A stretch of DNA of 64,000 nt from Owenia fusiformis. Lineage: Eukaryota; Annelida; Polychaeta; Sabellida; Oweniidae. A program made the position numbers and the translations under genes. The stretch is from NCBI GenBank assembly GCA_903813345.2, contig CAIIXF020000010.1, positions 31,118,828-31,182,827 of the forward strand, written 5' to 3'. The notes below the pieces were generated by a model. The model was not told where the DNA came from and made no database searches. It was given only the letters and a program-made list of their open reading frames with translations. Below, piece by piece: positions 13,401 to 23,805 of the stretch (its first letter is position 1; every line of letters starts with the position of its first letter).

Positions 13401-16362
13401 ATTTCTAGCATCAATAATGATATTTAAATAGTAGTAATCCTACCAGTTTATTTATAATTATAACTAATATGTTATCATTAATATCTAAAACATCTCAAAA
13501 TTACCTAAACATTGGTTGAAAAAAATATAATTATGACATCACAATAAATATGCAAATGAGCAAATAGACATATCTTGTTAATTATGAACAGGGGGCCTCA
13601 ATAGCTCCAGTTTGGTATATATATCATTAAAATCGGACCAAGAACATATGTACTATGTTCAAAAATATGATTTCTGATTAATTGATTAAATTTTAAATGT
13701 TGCCATGGAAACGGCTGTTTTTAGCATTTTTCAAAGCTTGCAGCCAATTTATTTCGAACTCAAATGATGAAATTTAGTTATGTCTACCAATACATTTTCA
13801 ATTACAACTAATGTGCTATAATAATATCAAATATATCACCAAAATATCTCAAAATCAGCTCAAGAATCTACTTATGACGTCATAATAGATATGCTAATTA
13901 GCTAATGTGCATATTTTCTTGTCTATAAAGAAGGGGACATCAATAGCTTCATTTTGATATATGTATCATTAGAATTGGACAGATAACAGGCGTTCTATGA
14001 TCCGAAAGGTGATTTCTGATTTATTGATTATATTTTAAATGGTTGCTATGGAAACGGGTGTTTTTGCAATTTTTGCCCCAAATTCAAACTTAGGTACAGG
14101 TGGATTCGAAATGCTGAGGTTCTTAGCTTTACAACGATACCTCATTTGTCCTTTTCCCCTTCGTGTATATTAATCACAATTTTCAGACCTCCATTCTACT
14201 AGCAGCGAGTGAGTGTCCGTGTGGTTGATTTTGAAAAGAACATGGAACGTAGACTGAGACTTGATACATGTATATGTTTTGCCGGTATCGAGTGTAGCTG
14301 TTGAATATATTCACATCATATACGTTTTTTAAGTGTTCTTTTTCTGTTGCCCATCGATGATATCATCCATCTTGTTGTAAGGAAATCTTTCCATTTTGAA
14401 TTTTCGTCTGACCACTTCCTGTTGACGCACTAAACGAAAAGGATCGACAAATTGTTGTTTTCAGAGATGAGGCTACAGGAAAAGGCATTGGCTTCCTCCA
14501 TGATGCAGTGAGAGAAGTGTGTAAAGTTGCTGGCAAGAATTGTGGAATTGTGTACTCAATGTCAAATCTAGAGAATTGCTATAACCCTGAAAAACTGTCC
14601 GGAAAGGGTAAGTGACATAAAGTTTAAGACCAGAATGTACAAAGCAACACTTGTAACGTATAATCTGTCATAAGAGAGTAAGTGCAAAACAAGACACGAT
14701 GCCCTGCCCATGGCAAACCCTATGGCATGGGCAATGGCATCATCTGTGCCATAATCTTGAGGACAATATTTCGAGTCAAATCCTTATTAAAATGAAAAGG
14801 AAAGCCAAGAATATGAATAAGCTATAACGCGCTATTCAATCAGGAGTCTTTTTTGAGGGAGTGTGCACAACCTATACAACAGAAATATCTTTATTTTCTT
14901 TTGATATATTTTCTCATCCTCACATAATCAGTTTCACAAAAGTAAAGTGTCCCTATTTAAAAATCATCACAATTATAGGATTGAATGACAGACACTTTGG
15001 AGCATGCCTTGGATGGACTGCCACGATGCCAAGATGGAATGTCTTTAACTTCTCTTCACCCATGCTAGATATCACTCCTGCCCAGATCTACGTCAAGTCG
15101 GATTCTGGTATCTCTTCTGTTGATGCCCTTGAAGGAAAAACGTTTGGTAACTATAAATTGAATACTTTGTCAAACATATAAGTGCAAACTGGAGAAAGTG
15201 ATATCAATAGCATTAATGATCTACAGAGTATAGCTTTTATTGGTAGGGGTGGGGTCTCCGTATGTGCCTCCCAGGCTCAGGGAGGCTCACAGATGTCTCT
15301 CCCCATTGGAGCCCATGTTAGGGAGGGTAATATGAAAAATCGTGTCCCTCCCCATAGGACTCCATGTTATAGGTGTGTCAGAACTCTCGTTTCTGTAACT
15401 ACTCTGGATGATGGAAAGGTGTGGACAAATATATAATACTTCCAAACATTATTTTTATTTTTACAAAGGATCCATACAGTTTTTCAACTTTGCCATGCGA
15501 TTCCATTATTCTATATTTTTGTAATGCTTATTTCAAAATATAGAGGTCATCGATTGTGAAAATATAGATTATGGCTCCAAAAGTGTTTGAATCGTACCTT
15601 TTGGCTCTAATAAACCAAATATCAACTAAATATATATACATGTAATGAGGTATGAAAATTGGAATCCATTTCAAACTCTTGACTACAAAATATTTGTGTA
15701 CCTGCATAATTCACATTGAAGAAGATGATCCTAAAGTAAGTTGGCTTTTGCCAAAAGTTGGACAACTCTAAGCCAAGTGCATTATCACTTCTGTCTACGA
15801 ACTTTTTCAGATCAATTAGAGTTGTTGTTTAATTGAACCCGATGCATTTCGGCATTTATTTTTAATGTTTATTAAGGTTGATGCCGTGGTACTACCCGAC
15901 GGTCATGAATTAGCACGGGAAAAGAACCTCATGCCTTTGGTTACAGCCGTGGATTGCTCATATGGAGGCGCTACGGGTCTTATGCACAGGAAGGACGTTG
16001 ACACTACATGGTTCAGTGAGGCTCTGCGAGAGATTAAAGAGGGCTTTGCATATTCAGATTTATGCAGGAAGTGGAGTAAGTATTTTTGGTTCTTGTTAGC
16101 TCATATATATACAAGTATTGAAAAGGGACAAGCGACGTCTCAGTTAGATCAAAAAGCACAATATGGAGCATTTATAGAACATATATGAAATATATATATA
16201 GTCTCAACATTTATTATTTTATAACAGTCGAGTGTGAGGGCATCCAAAAGTTAGATCAATGGTTCAAATTTATGAATCGTACAATGATTGAGCGTGTATT
16301 ATGCACATCGTATATGTAATCAATTCATTCCAATTTCAGATGTGCAGAACTGTTGCCAGTAA
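7288..16362 (+). CDS. Secreted periplasmic-binding-protein-like protein (SBP family 3 / amino-acid-binding fold)
   Basis: Proposed exons are 7288-7375, 14187-14208 (a 22-nt microexon), 14465-14607, 14979-15146, 15183-15418, 15877-16075 and 16340-16362, giving about 292 aa. Phases agree at every junction. Residues 1-26 form a signal peptide ending LAQA. The mature part has the family-3 pattern: TGKGIGFLHDAV (substrate-lobe start), LGWTATMPRWNVFNFSSP, DALEGKTF followed by VQTGES, DDGK joined to VDAVVLP, and a C-terminal LCRKW. No membrane segment is seen, so it is probably secreted and binds an amino acid or similar small ligand. Bacterial homologues feed ABC importers; no importer partner is encoded nearby. 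Weak points are the 36-base intron 15147-15182, the weak GTGTGG donor at 15419, and about 35 extra residues in exon 5. A decaying gene is possible. Intron 1 is 6.8 kb and holds a foldback element. Confidence 0.72.
8738..10520. repeat. Degenerate minisatellite
   Basis: About 1.8 kb of head-to-tail variants of a unit containing GAGAACCAATTGGGGTAAC and TAGGGTGCTACTAGAGG, roughly 30-45 bases per unit, with higher-order blocks of about 400 bases (for example 9480-9640 against 10010-10160). An open frame at 8916-9215 is only a by-product of the repeat period. Confidence 0.95.
11490..12780. repeat. Tandem 350-400 base repeats in the foldback element
   Basis: Three diverged copies share CTTGAAAATCACTAT, TAATGTCATTTTG, TCTGCTGTTCATATTCC and GATATTTGGAAGTTTTA. 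They are anchored near 11838, 12188 and 12592. The last copy is part of the right inverted arm, and the same sequence occurs once, inverted, in the left arm near 8545-8710. Confidence 0.75.
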
Positions 16363-16787
16363 ATGGAGCCACCGTCAAAAAGAGAAATCAAAAAGGGACA
16401 ATTGGATGAAAAAGAGAGAAATTGAATTGTTCGCTACAGTATTAGTATCAAGAAAAAAAACAATTTGTACAAAATCCAAACTGACAAAATGTTACCTTTA
16501 GAAATTAATTAACTAACCAATATTTTAAGATATGAATGCTTATAATGTCAAAATATTATTTCATCCAGGTTAGCACCTGATGTGATTTTAGAAGATTTCT
16601 TATAAGGTGATATTTCAAAAGTATACATGGACAAAATGAAACTTCACTGTGGAACTTCCCATACTGTCGAATCCATCGTTTATATCACCCCATCCTGTCA
16701 CACCTATCCTGTCCACCTTCCACAATACAGCATTGTGAATTATGTAAAATATAGTATTTGGATTGAATTGATACTTGCATTATGAAG

Positions 16788-16793
16788 AATAAA
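16788..16793 (+). terminator. Polyadenylation signal AATAAA of the SBP gene
   Basis: This AATAAA lies 426 bases after the proposed SBP stop codon, on the same strand, before a TA microsatellite. Confidence 0.45.
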
Positions 16794-16822
16794 CGTTTAG
16801 GCATTTTACACTAGTTTTATGT

Positions 16823-16895
16823 AATATTTATATATATATTATATATATATATATTTAGCGAGGGATCGTGAGCTCGATCCCCACTGGGGTGGACT
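16823..16895 (+). repeat. TA microsatellite followed by a SINE-like fragment
   Basis: An AT/TA run (16823-16855) is followed by GAGGGATCGTGAGCTCGATCCCC, whose centre resembles a pol III B box (GTTCGANNCC type). No A box lies at the proper spacing, so this is at most the tail of a tRNA-derived SINE. Confidence 0.3.
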
Positions 16896-17886
16896 GCCTT
16901 TTTCACATCAGCCCTTAGCACAGGACTTCATTCTGTGTTTTCATTAACTATATAAGAAATTCAAAAATGGTTTTCTTTGTTTATATTTTGGTCAAGCTGT
17001 TTCGTTTTGACGTCCAAAACAAAACATGTTAAGTAATTTGGTACTGTATTTGAAATGGGTTCATATACAGTATATATACATTGGATACCGTATATGGAAA
17101 TAAGATATAGAGTCTATATTAAATTTGTCTTAAATCTCGAGTGCATTGTGAAATAAAACAAGACACATGGCATGAACGAAATCACACCACCAAACAGACA
17201 CACACATATCACAACCTTGTTTTAAACATTATTTTCAACTGCAAAACCATAGAGGTATAACTTTATGTAACTGTTACTGCTTTTGATGGGGTTTCTACCA
17301 GTGGCAAACAATTATGGGAGCTTTTCACTTCTTCCGTGTTCTTCCAATTGAACGGAAATCCTCATTACACTTTGGTCAGGGCAAACCTTTTCTCAATGTT
17401 TCAATGTTTGCCATCTATACGATAACTACAAATGTATTTCGCACATAAGATACATCTGGAGAAACTTAAATGACAGGCCCGTAGCCAGGTGGGCTCAGGG
17501 GGCTCGTACATCGTAAACCTTCCCCACATAAACTGGGCAATTTAAATAAAAACTGGCATTACTCGGCATTGTTTTTGTTTTAATTTGATCATTATATTTT
17601 AAAATTTGGGCCTACATGTTTCTACACGCAAGCGACATTTTTGTGCCACTTTCCCTTTGGATTTTCAGGATCTCCCTTTGAGTTTGTTGAGATGGTTTTG
17701 GCAATAGTTATTATAAAAGTTAAAATAATTTTAGACAACCGTGTAAAAGATAATGATCATATGTCCTGAGTAGATAAACAGTAATCATAGCAATACGTTA
17801 TAAGAAGACATATCATTCACACAAAGCAAAATGTTAGTGTAATGACCTTCGATAGCAAGTCGCTACTACAGTCTCAGATGTAGTGG

Positions 17887-17950
17887 CTAGCCCTTATGGC
17901 TCAGGGATAAAGCGTCTGACTCGAGAGCGGAAAATGCTTGATTATCGAAG
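17887..17950 (+). repeat. tRNA-derived SINE-like or tRNA-pseudogene sequence
   Basis: TTATGGCTCAGGGATAAAGC resembles a tRNA 5' half with an A box, followed by a possible anticodon arm GTCTGACTCGAGAGC. The 3' half, GCTTGATTATCG, is too degenerate for a B box. The rest of the gap 16900-18343 shows only a lone MITE end near 17474 and unassigned AT-rich DNA. Confidence 0.35.
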
Positions 17951-18343
17951 TATTTATTATTCATAATCTTATTTAACTGATTTATGTAACAGAGCAGTAA
18001 GCAGATATATCAAAACTTCGCAAAGAAGCATTTATAGTCGATTCGACGGTGTCCATAAAATACTTATAAAGAAACTTTGAACGTCTTCTGTTTTACACAG
18101 ACGTTGTATTGTTATTGTAAATACAGATTATGGACAACCTGTAAGGTCCTACTTGAGTCCGTTGTTCCCTATATTTTAAACAAAAATAATCATAAAAACC
18201 CTGTAGCTCTCACACCAAAGTTCAACAGTCCAGCATTACTGTGTAGGATTTGTCAATGATAAACCAACGTGAAGCGTGTTTTATGTCAACTTAACTCTGC
18301 AATACCTGTTGGCCGAGCTTAGTCCAGCACCCAAAGATTCAAA

Positions 18344-20390
18344 ATGGTTGCATTTAAAGTGGTAAGATTTGCGAAGTTGCTACTTTTGGTGAGTCACGTT
18401 GTAGAAGGTTCCAAACTGAACAAATTGCATGGAGTTAGCCACGTTGGTATTACAACTGAGGATTTAGATATTTCTACACGCTTCTACACTGATATTCTGG
18501 GTGGAAAGTTACTCAGCCAAATTTCAGGTAAACCATAGCTACATTTATTCTTCGTACTTTAGGTAAGTTCACTAGAATGCTTAAATGGCTAATTAACTTG
18601 AGTGTGTGCCAATTTGGTTTGATGTACTAGCACTAGTTACAAGTGAATATACAATTTATCTTGATTTGTTCTATCTGTCAAATTAACGTGAACAATGATA
18701 AAAGGTAAAAATATCGGTTTCGGATATTGGGGGTTCCTATTTCTGATGATGACTACATTAGTTGTGTTTTTTATGTGTTTTTTATGCCTTTTGTTCTTTT
18801 ACCTTTCGTCACTTGTGCTATTTTTATGTTTCCAGAGCATGGTCTCTTTGGTGATAATATCTACCAGGGGATGTTTGCTAAAGAATTAAAGGACGCTGAA
18901 GAGAAAGGAGTCAACCCCGAGTCTTTGGGGGTTCCTGATATCTCTAAAAATGGGAATTACCAGGTAATTTCTCCAAATAATCTCATTTCTTTTGATCCTC
19001 TATTAGCAGTGATTTATCCAAGGGATAATAACTGAATTTAATCAGTTGCTAAGATAAATATACAATTGATTTAACAACTAAATAACTATAAGCATATTGA
19101 AGTAAAAAAGGAGCGTTTCTAAATCAATCAGAGGTAAACATTTTACTTAAGCTTGACTGCGTTAATTTTTATTCATAGGTACGCTGGAATTGGGTTTTAT
19201 TTGACAATTTGATGGTCCAACTCCTCAACTTTTCTCCACGCTCAAAGGCTGATATCAGATCTGAAGATTACGATGATCAGGAAATGGTGCGCAAGTCCTC
19301 ACCTGCATATATTGCAGCGCCACATTTGGCATTTTGGGTTCAAGATGACACTGATCTTAGAGAGTATGTTATGGAGCTAGAAAGAAGGTCAAATGCAGCT
19401 GGGTTTGAGAAAATAAAATGCAGTCGTTTGACGGAAATTGAAAATGAAGAGGACAGATATCGTGTACCAATTGAAGCTTTTGCCAGTGTCTATGATGGTG
19501 AGGACTCTATGGGAGGTGGAGGACAAGGTTGGGTGTACTGTAAAGGTCCAAATGGTGAACAAATCGAATTTATAAAATTTGCCAAGTCAAGTGGTGATAA
19601 AATACGAGATGCATTTTGCGCCCGTAAGTCATTAACGACAAAGATATATCCTGCCTATAAAGACAATAAGTACAAAAGAAATGTTGGATTTCCTGGGCAA
19701 CTTTATGGACTTCATCATATCGGAATACGTACCTCTAGTTTGGATGAGTCTATTGATTTTTTCTCAGGCATACTAGGGGGAACATTAATGGAGGAACTCA
19801 AAGGTGATCATTTCTTTGGCTCGGCTTTACAGAATGCACTCTTCCAAACAGAAATGATCAAAGCAAGACAAACCAATGCAAATTATGATGACCTTGGAAT
19901 CGGCGATTTTGTCAAATCTGACTTAGAACTAAGTCTGAGGTTTGTCTTATTTGATAACTTTATTTTGGAGCAATTGATGTATGCTAGAAAGGGTGACGAA
20001 ACTAAAGGATATAACCCTCGCCATGAAAAAAGCTCTCCTGCACTCATTAACAATATGCAAATTGGTCTACAACTCCACAATGATGTTAAAATGGATGACT
20101 TTATAGATAATGTGCTGAAGAAATCGAAATCGAAATTTGGTAAAGTTATTGCTAACCCCATTGTTGATGATCCGAAACTTAATGGCTATAAATTTGCATT
20201 TGTGAAAGGACCAATGGGAGAACAGCTTGTATTCAGTCAATTCACGGGTAAAATGGCCGATATAATCAAATCAGAAATGCTAGCATATGGGTCACTTAGT
20301 ACCGCCTATGAGGAAACCAACCCATGGACTTGGGAAGGATTTAAGGAACCCTGTTCTGAAGCTGCAGATACAGGTCATACAGAACTATAA
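18344..20390 (+). CDS. Secreted double VOC (glyoxalase/dioxygenase-fold) protein
   Basis: Exons are 18344-18527, 18836-18963 and 19179-20390 (phases 1 and 0 agree), giving 507 aa. Residues 1-22 are a signal peptide. The protein then has two full VOC domains, each of two beta-alpha-beta-beta-beta halves. Half 1 has GVSHVGITTEDLD with His33. Half 2 has IAAPHLAFWVQDD (His153) and GPNGEQIEF (Glu231/Glu234). Half 3 has YGLHHIGIRTSSLD (His283/284). Half 4 ends GPMGEQLVF (Glu452). FDNLMVQLLNF in the first domain matches FDNFILEQLMY in the second, showing internal duplication. His and Glu at these places are the usual VOC metal ligands, so a metal-dependent enzyme is possible, but the substrate is unknown. 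The frame is intact. The ATG is followed directly by the signal peptide. A partial copy of exon 2 lies at 26441. Confidence 0.9.
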
Positions 20391-20521
20391 ATCAACCCCG
20401 TGGATGTTGATAATACAAATGACAAAAAGCTTGAAATCGAATACTGAACGATGTTGAAAAATTTGCAGGACACAGAAACAACGGCTGCAATCACAAGATG
20501 AATGCTTTTCTGCTTATAAGT

Positions 20522-20527
20522 AATAAA
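20522..20527 (+). terminator. Polyadenylation signal AATAAA of the VOC gene
   Basis: This is the first AATAAA on the plus strand after the VOC stop, 132 bases downstream. Confidence 0.5.
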
Positions 20528-20938
20528 TGTATTGTCGCGAAGGAATATACACTATTGAACAAAGATGTCAAAGATAAGTTTTTGCTGATTTTTAAAGTTC
20601 AAATACAAAAGAGAACTTCTGCAAAATCGTGATGAACAATTGAACATGCAATATTTATTTAATGTCTAGCTTGATAAATGTCTCACAGTTATTCATTTTA
20701 AGAAGTGTAATACTTATAATATTTCAAGTTTCAAAATGTCATAAAAAGGTTTTTTGGCATGGTTTTAAGTATGCAAAACTATGCGTAAACCATGAATGTA
20801 CCTATTTATAAAACACTTGACTTAAAACATGACGTATCATTGTCATCAAAAGTATTTGCATCACAAAAGGTCACATATAATTCATAAAACTAGATTAACA
20901 ACTGGGTCGACTTGCCAATGTGTCAATAGATCGAAGTA

Positions 20939-21551
20939 CAGGGTGTCAAATAAGTCCCGCCCCCCCCCCTGCTACAGCTAAAACCTTAACAGAAGGTACC
21001 TAGTGTGATATACCATTGGAAAGATCATCCAAAGTTATGTTAACTCACCAACTCTCAAGTATTTTGGATGAAATTTACCTATATTTTTATGATGTCTTTT
21101 AAAATTAACGTGCCCTCCTTTAAGTAGCTTTTTTGCGTCAAAATGACAAGGATATGACCTCAGAAATACATCAAAAAGTTAATCTTATTCACATTCCACT
21201 TGTTACAAAAAGGTTTTCACCACTTTCCTTGCGCCTCTATTTTCTACACATCTAACCCTATCCAGAAATAGGTTAAATTCATCGCCATAAACATATTTAG
21301 TCATATTTTGGTCCTGTGACCTTTCTTATACACGATTCTTAAAATCGTGCCAAATACGCCAAATTGCCATGTTTCTAGGCATATGGTCACCTCAATTGAT
21401 ACTATGTAAAAATTTCTGAGATTGATTGACATGTGTCAGATATATGCCAATCAACGTAACTTTGGAAGACCTTTCCAATGATATATCACACTTGGTACCA
21501 AATATCTTGGTTTTGGCTGTAGAGGGGGGACGGGACTTATTTGACACCCTG
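20939..21551. mobile_element. 613-base MITE with TA target duplication and CAGGGTGTC ends
   Basis: The termini CAGGGTGTCAAATAAGTCCC and GGGACTTATTTGACACCCTG are inverted repeats. They continue inward imperfectly (ATATACCATTGGAAAGATC against CCTTTCCAATGATATATC). TA lies directly outside both ends. This is the signature of Tc1/mariner-type non-autonomous elements. There is no coding capacity. Confidence 0.85.
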
Positions 21552-21628
21552 TATACTCAATTTGTGTATTGATCTTAGTGAATATTTTAAGGATTCAGCT
21601 GCATGCAATTTTCTTAATCGTGACTAGT

Positions 21629-22487
21629 GCTAATTGCTCAGATACGAGTAGGTAGATACCAGTTTCGCCACCAGGTGACTAATTCGAGGAAATAACACGG
21701 GAGGGTATTACAAAGTTCCCTTAAACTTGAAAATTCATCCGTTTTAGTGGTTCACCTTTCATATATCCTTATGTGTCTGATAATATAAATATATATATTG
21801 AAATATGTCCAGTAAACGAAAATATTATCTGTCCAATACAATAAATATTTTACGTTGTGATTAATCAGCATGGAGTGAGTCTATGGAGAACCTCCCCGAC
21901 CTAGATATTACATTTTCAAAGAAAATTAAATTTCAAAAATTGATAAACTCTTCAAAACCATATTTCTAGATGTAATTTTACATGTAGATTCTAAATTTGA
22001 CATCTGTTTGACTGAACTTTTAATTTTTACTAAGTGGCGATCGGTAGCACCCTTTTGCTAATTTGATTTTCATGAAATAACTGTATTAGTTGTGCCGACA
22101 TGTTGTAACTGAGGTAGAGGGGCATAATCACAATTACCCATGTTACAGAAAAAGCACCGAACGCCGAACATCATCCACACACAAGTTGGAGACTATAACA
22201 ATATGTCACAATATATACAACACTGGTATTTTAATTTGCCTTATACCGTATCTCAGATAAATTGACCTACGCGTTATATATTCGCAGTTTGTGTGACTTT
22301 TGGGTCGGGGGGATTCCCCATAGACCTCATGTTGTAAAATCACAAAAAGTGAAATATCTTTTCTTGTGTACATAAGGGTAATATGAAAAGTGAACTTCTA
22401 AAACTGATGAATATTCAGGTTTAAGGGAATTTTGTAATACCCTGCCATGTTATTTCCCAAATTAGCCACTCGCATCTGAGTAATTGA
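21629..22487. mobile_element. Foldback/MITE downstream of the C-type lectin gene
   Basis: Terminal sequence CTAATTGCTCAGATACGAGT is inverted at the right end (ACTCGCATCTGAGTAATTG). The arms about 21629-21905 and 22300-22487 pair over GGAAATAACA, GGTATTACAAA and CCCTTAAACTTGAA. A fragment of the ATGTCACC repeat family sits inside near 22120-22215. Confidence 0.75.
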
Positions 22488-22572
22488 ATAGATAATTTAT
22501 TTAGTCAATAAGTCAATCGATTTTAATTATACAAATATAGTGCAAGTAGAGTTCTTAGCCAGTGTGAATATT

Positions 22573-22578
22573 TTTATT
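22573..22578 (-). terminator. Polyadenylation signal of the C-type lectin gene
   Basis: AATAAA on the minus strand, about 86 bases after the stop codon. Confidence 0.55.
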
Positions 22579-22663
22579 CAATTTTGATTTCACAAATAAG
22601 AGCAGTTTCAAATGGCATTCACTTAATTTTGAAAATCATTTTAAGTTCTTACACTACGCAGTT

Positions 22664-23179
22664 CTATTGGATTTTCATTTCACAAATGTAGTACAATTTA
22701 AAGTCGCAATTCCAATTGTGAAAAAGAAAGTCGTCGCCACCATAGAGTATAACACACTTCTGAACATCAAGAGCATTCGGCTGGCCAGGTCTCCACGGGG
22801 CAAACGAGATTGGCTTTGTCTTCCACGATGGGCCACCTATCCACTGCCAGCCGTCGTTAAACAGTGTACCACCGACAAAAAATGTATCTCCGTCTACGTT
22901 GTTACCATTTCCAACAAAACCTCTTCCTTTAATCTCTCTCCTCAGATAATCGAGCTCTGCTTGCGTTTCTATAGCGGCAAGATTTGCATCCATCATTGAA
23001 CAAACTGAGAGAGCATCGTACCACGTGATCTTATCGGATGTGACGAAGTTATAGCAGGAACCCAGATCGGGGTTGTAAATAAAATTCAAAGGACAAACTG
23101 ATCTCCGGTTGCAAGTATATTGAACTCCTTGCACGGTACCAAGTGCAATGACGATCACACAGAGCAAAACTCTTGTCAT
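22664..23179 (-). CDS. Secreted single-domain C-type lectin-like protein
   Basis: A 171-residue uninterrupted frame with a signal peptide (1-18) followed by one long-form CTLD. Cysteines are placed as in the family: C29/C42 as the extra N-terminal pair, C60/C166 and C142/C158 as the two core disulfides. The motif WYDALSVC and the end WNCDFKLYYICE are typical. The usual EPN or QPD sugar motif is replaced by QPN (133-135), and WND by WNC, so calcium-dependent sugar binding is uncertain. The coding part lies in one exon. CCAG ends just upstream of 23193 on the minus strand, after a pyrimidine run, suggesting a splice acceptor and an upstream non-coding exon. It is most likely an extracellular recognition or matrix protein. 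Confidence 0.92.
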   Translation of the reverse strand: MTRVLLCVIVIALGTVQGVQYTCNRRSVCPLNFIYNPDLGSCYNFVTSDKITWYDALSVCSMMDANLAAIETQAELDYLRREIKGRGFVGNGNNVDGDTFFVGGTLFNDGWQWIGGPSWKTKPISFAPWRPGQPNALDVQKCVILYGGDDFLFHNWNCDFKLYYICEMKIQ

Positions 23180-23193
23180 TTTGGAATATTACC

Positions 23194-23805
23194 TGGAAAA
23201 ACATATGAAATCATTTGTCCACAACAATGCACTCTCTGTATAATGGGTACGTTGTCAATCGTCATCTAATAAACACTTGCATCTACAATTATCGCTTGAT
23301 TATTTCATGATGTTATCTAATAGCGTATCCGTTATCGTAAGAAAATGGCGAAATATCTGGGTGAAAATTACGACAAGACTTATCTTTCATCATGATTGCA
23401 CGAGATAGAATTGCTCGTCATGTGACAAAAAGTGATTTCTATAAGCTTTTTAAGTGTTAAACAATGTCAGTACTGATCCAATCTCGCTATAGAGTCGCAT
23501 TTATCATACAGGGTGTGCCAAAAAGGTAACCCAAATAAATGTTGATTACTCCGTCATCAAGCATGATTCGAAATTTGACACAATTTAACCTTGTGCAATA
23601 TCATTTCATTCTATATAAATTGCATTTGTCTATTTTTAATGGTCATGATTTTATGGCCATTTTACAAAACATTCTCAAAATACAAAAACATGCCAAAATC
23701 ACTCACTTTTTACATAAGCTTTGTGTGAGCGTGTAGTCAGAACAACTTCATCGATGCATTTAAATTAGCCATCAGAGACGAGACCCGTATTTTAAGGAAA
23801 CTTAA
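23194..23805. other. Upstream region of the lectin gene, no gene seen
   Basis: This should contain the promoter and first non-coding exon of the minus-strand lectin gene. CAGGGTGTGCCAAAAAGG at about 23510 resembles a mariner-type terminal repeat, but no partner end was found. Confidence 0.4.

Larger units (their letters stand above)
7536..14159. mobile_element. 6.6-kb foldback element with long terminal inverted repeats in SBP intron 1
   Basis: The left arm 7536 to about 8735 is the inverted complement of about 12560-14159. Ends match as GGGGAAAAGGACAAATGAGG on the left and its complement on the right. Open frames at 7968-8351 and 12912-13196 are complementary images of each other in the arms and are not genes. 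Between the arms lie a minisatellite (8738-10520), about 1 kb of unassigned AT-rich DNA (10545-11480) and diverged tandem repeats (11490-12780). No transposase is visible. The duplicated intron at 31843 has ACATCAT without the element. I could not define a clean target-site duplication. Confidence 0.8.

Noticed and set aside
22667-22999. 110-codon plus-strand frame
   Set aside because: Antisense shadow of the C-type lectin coding sequence, which has a signal peptide and all conserved cysteines.
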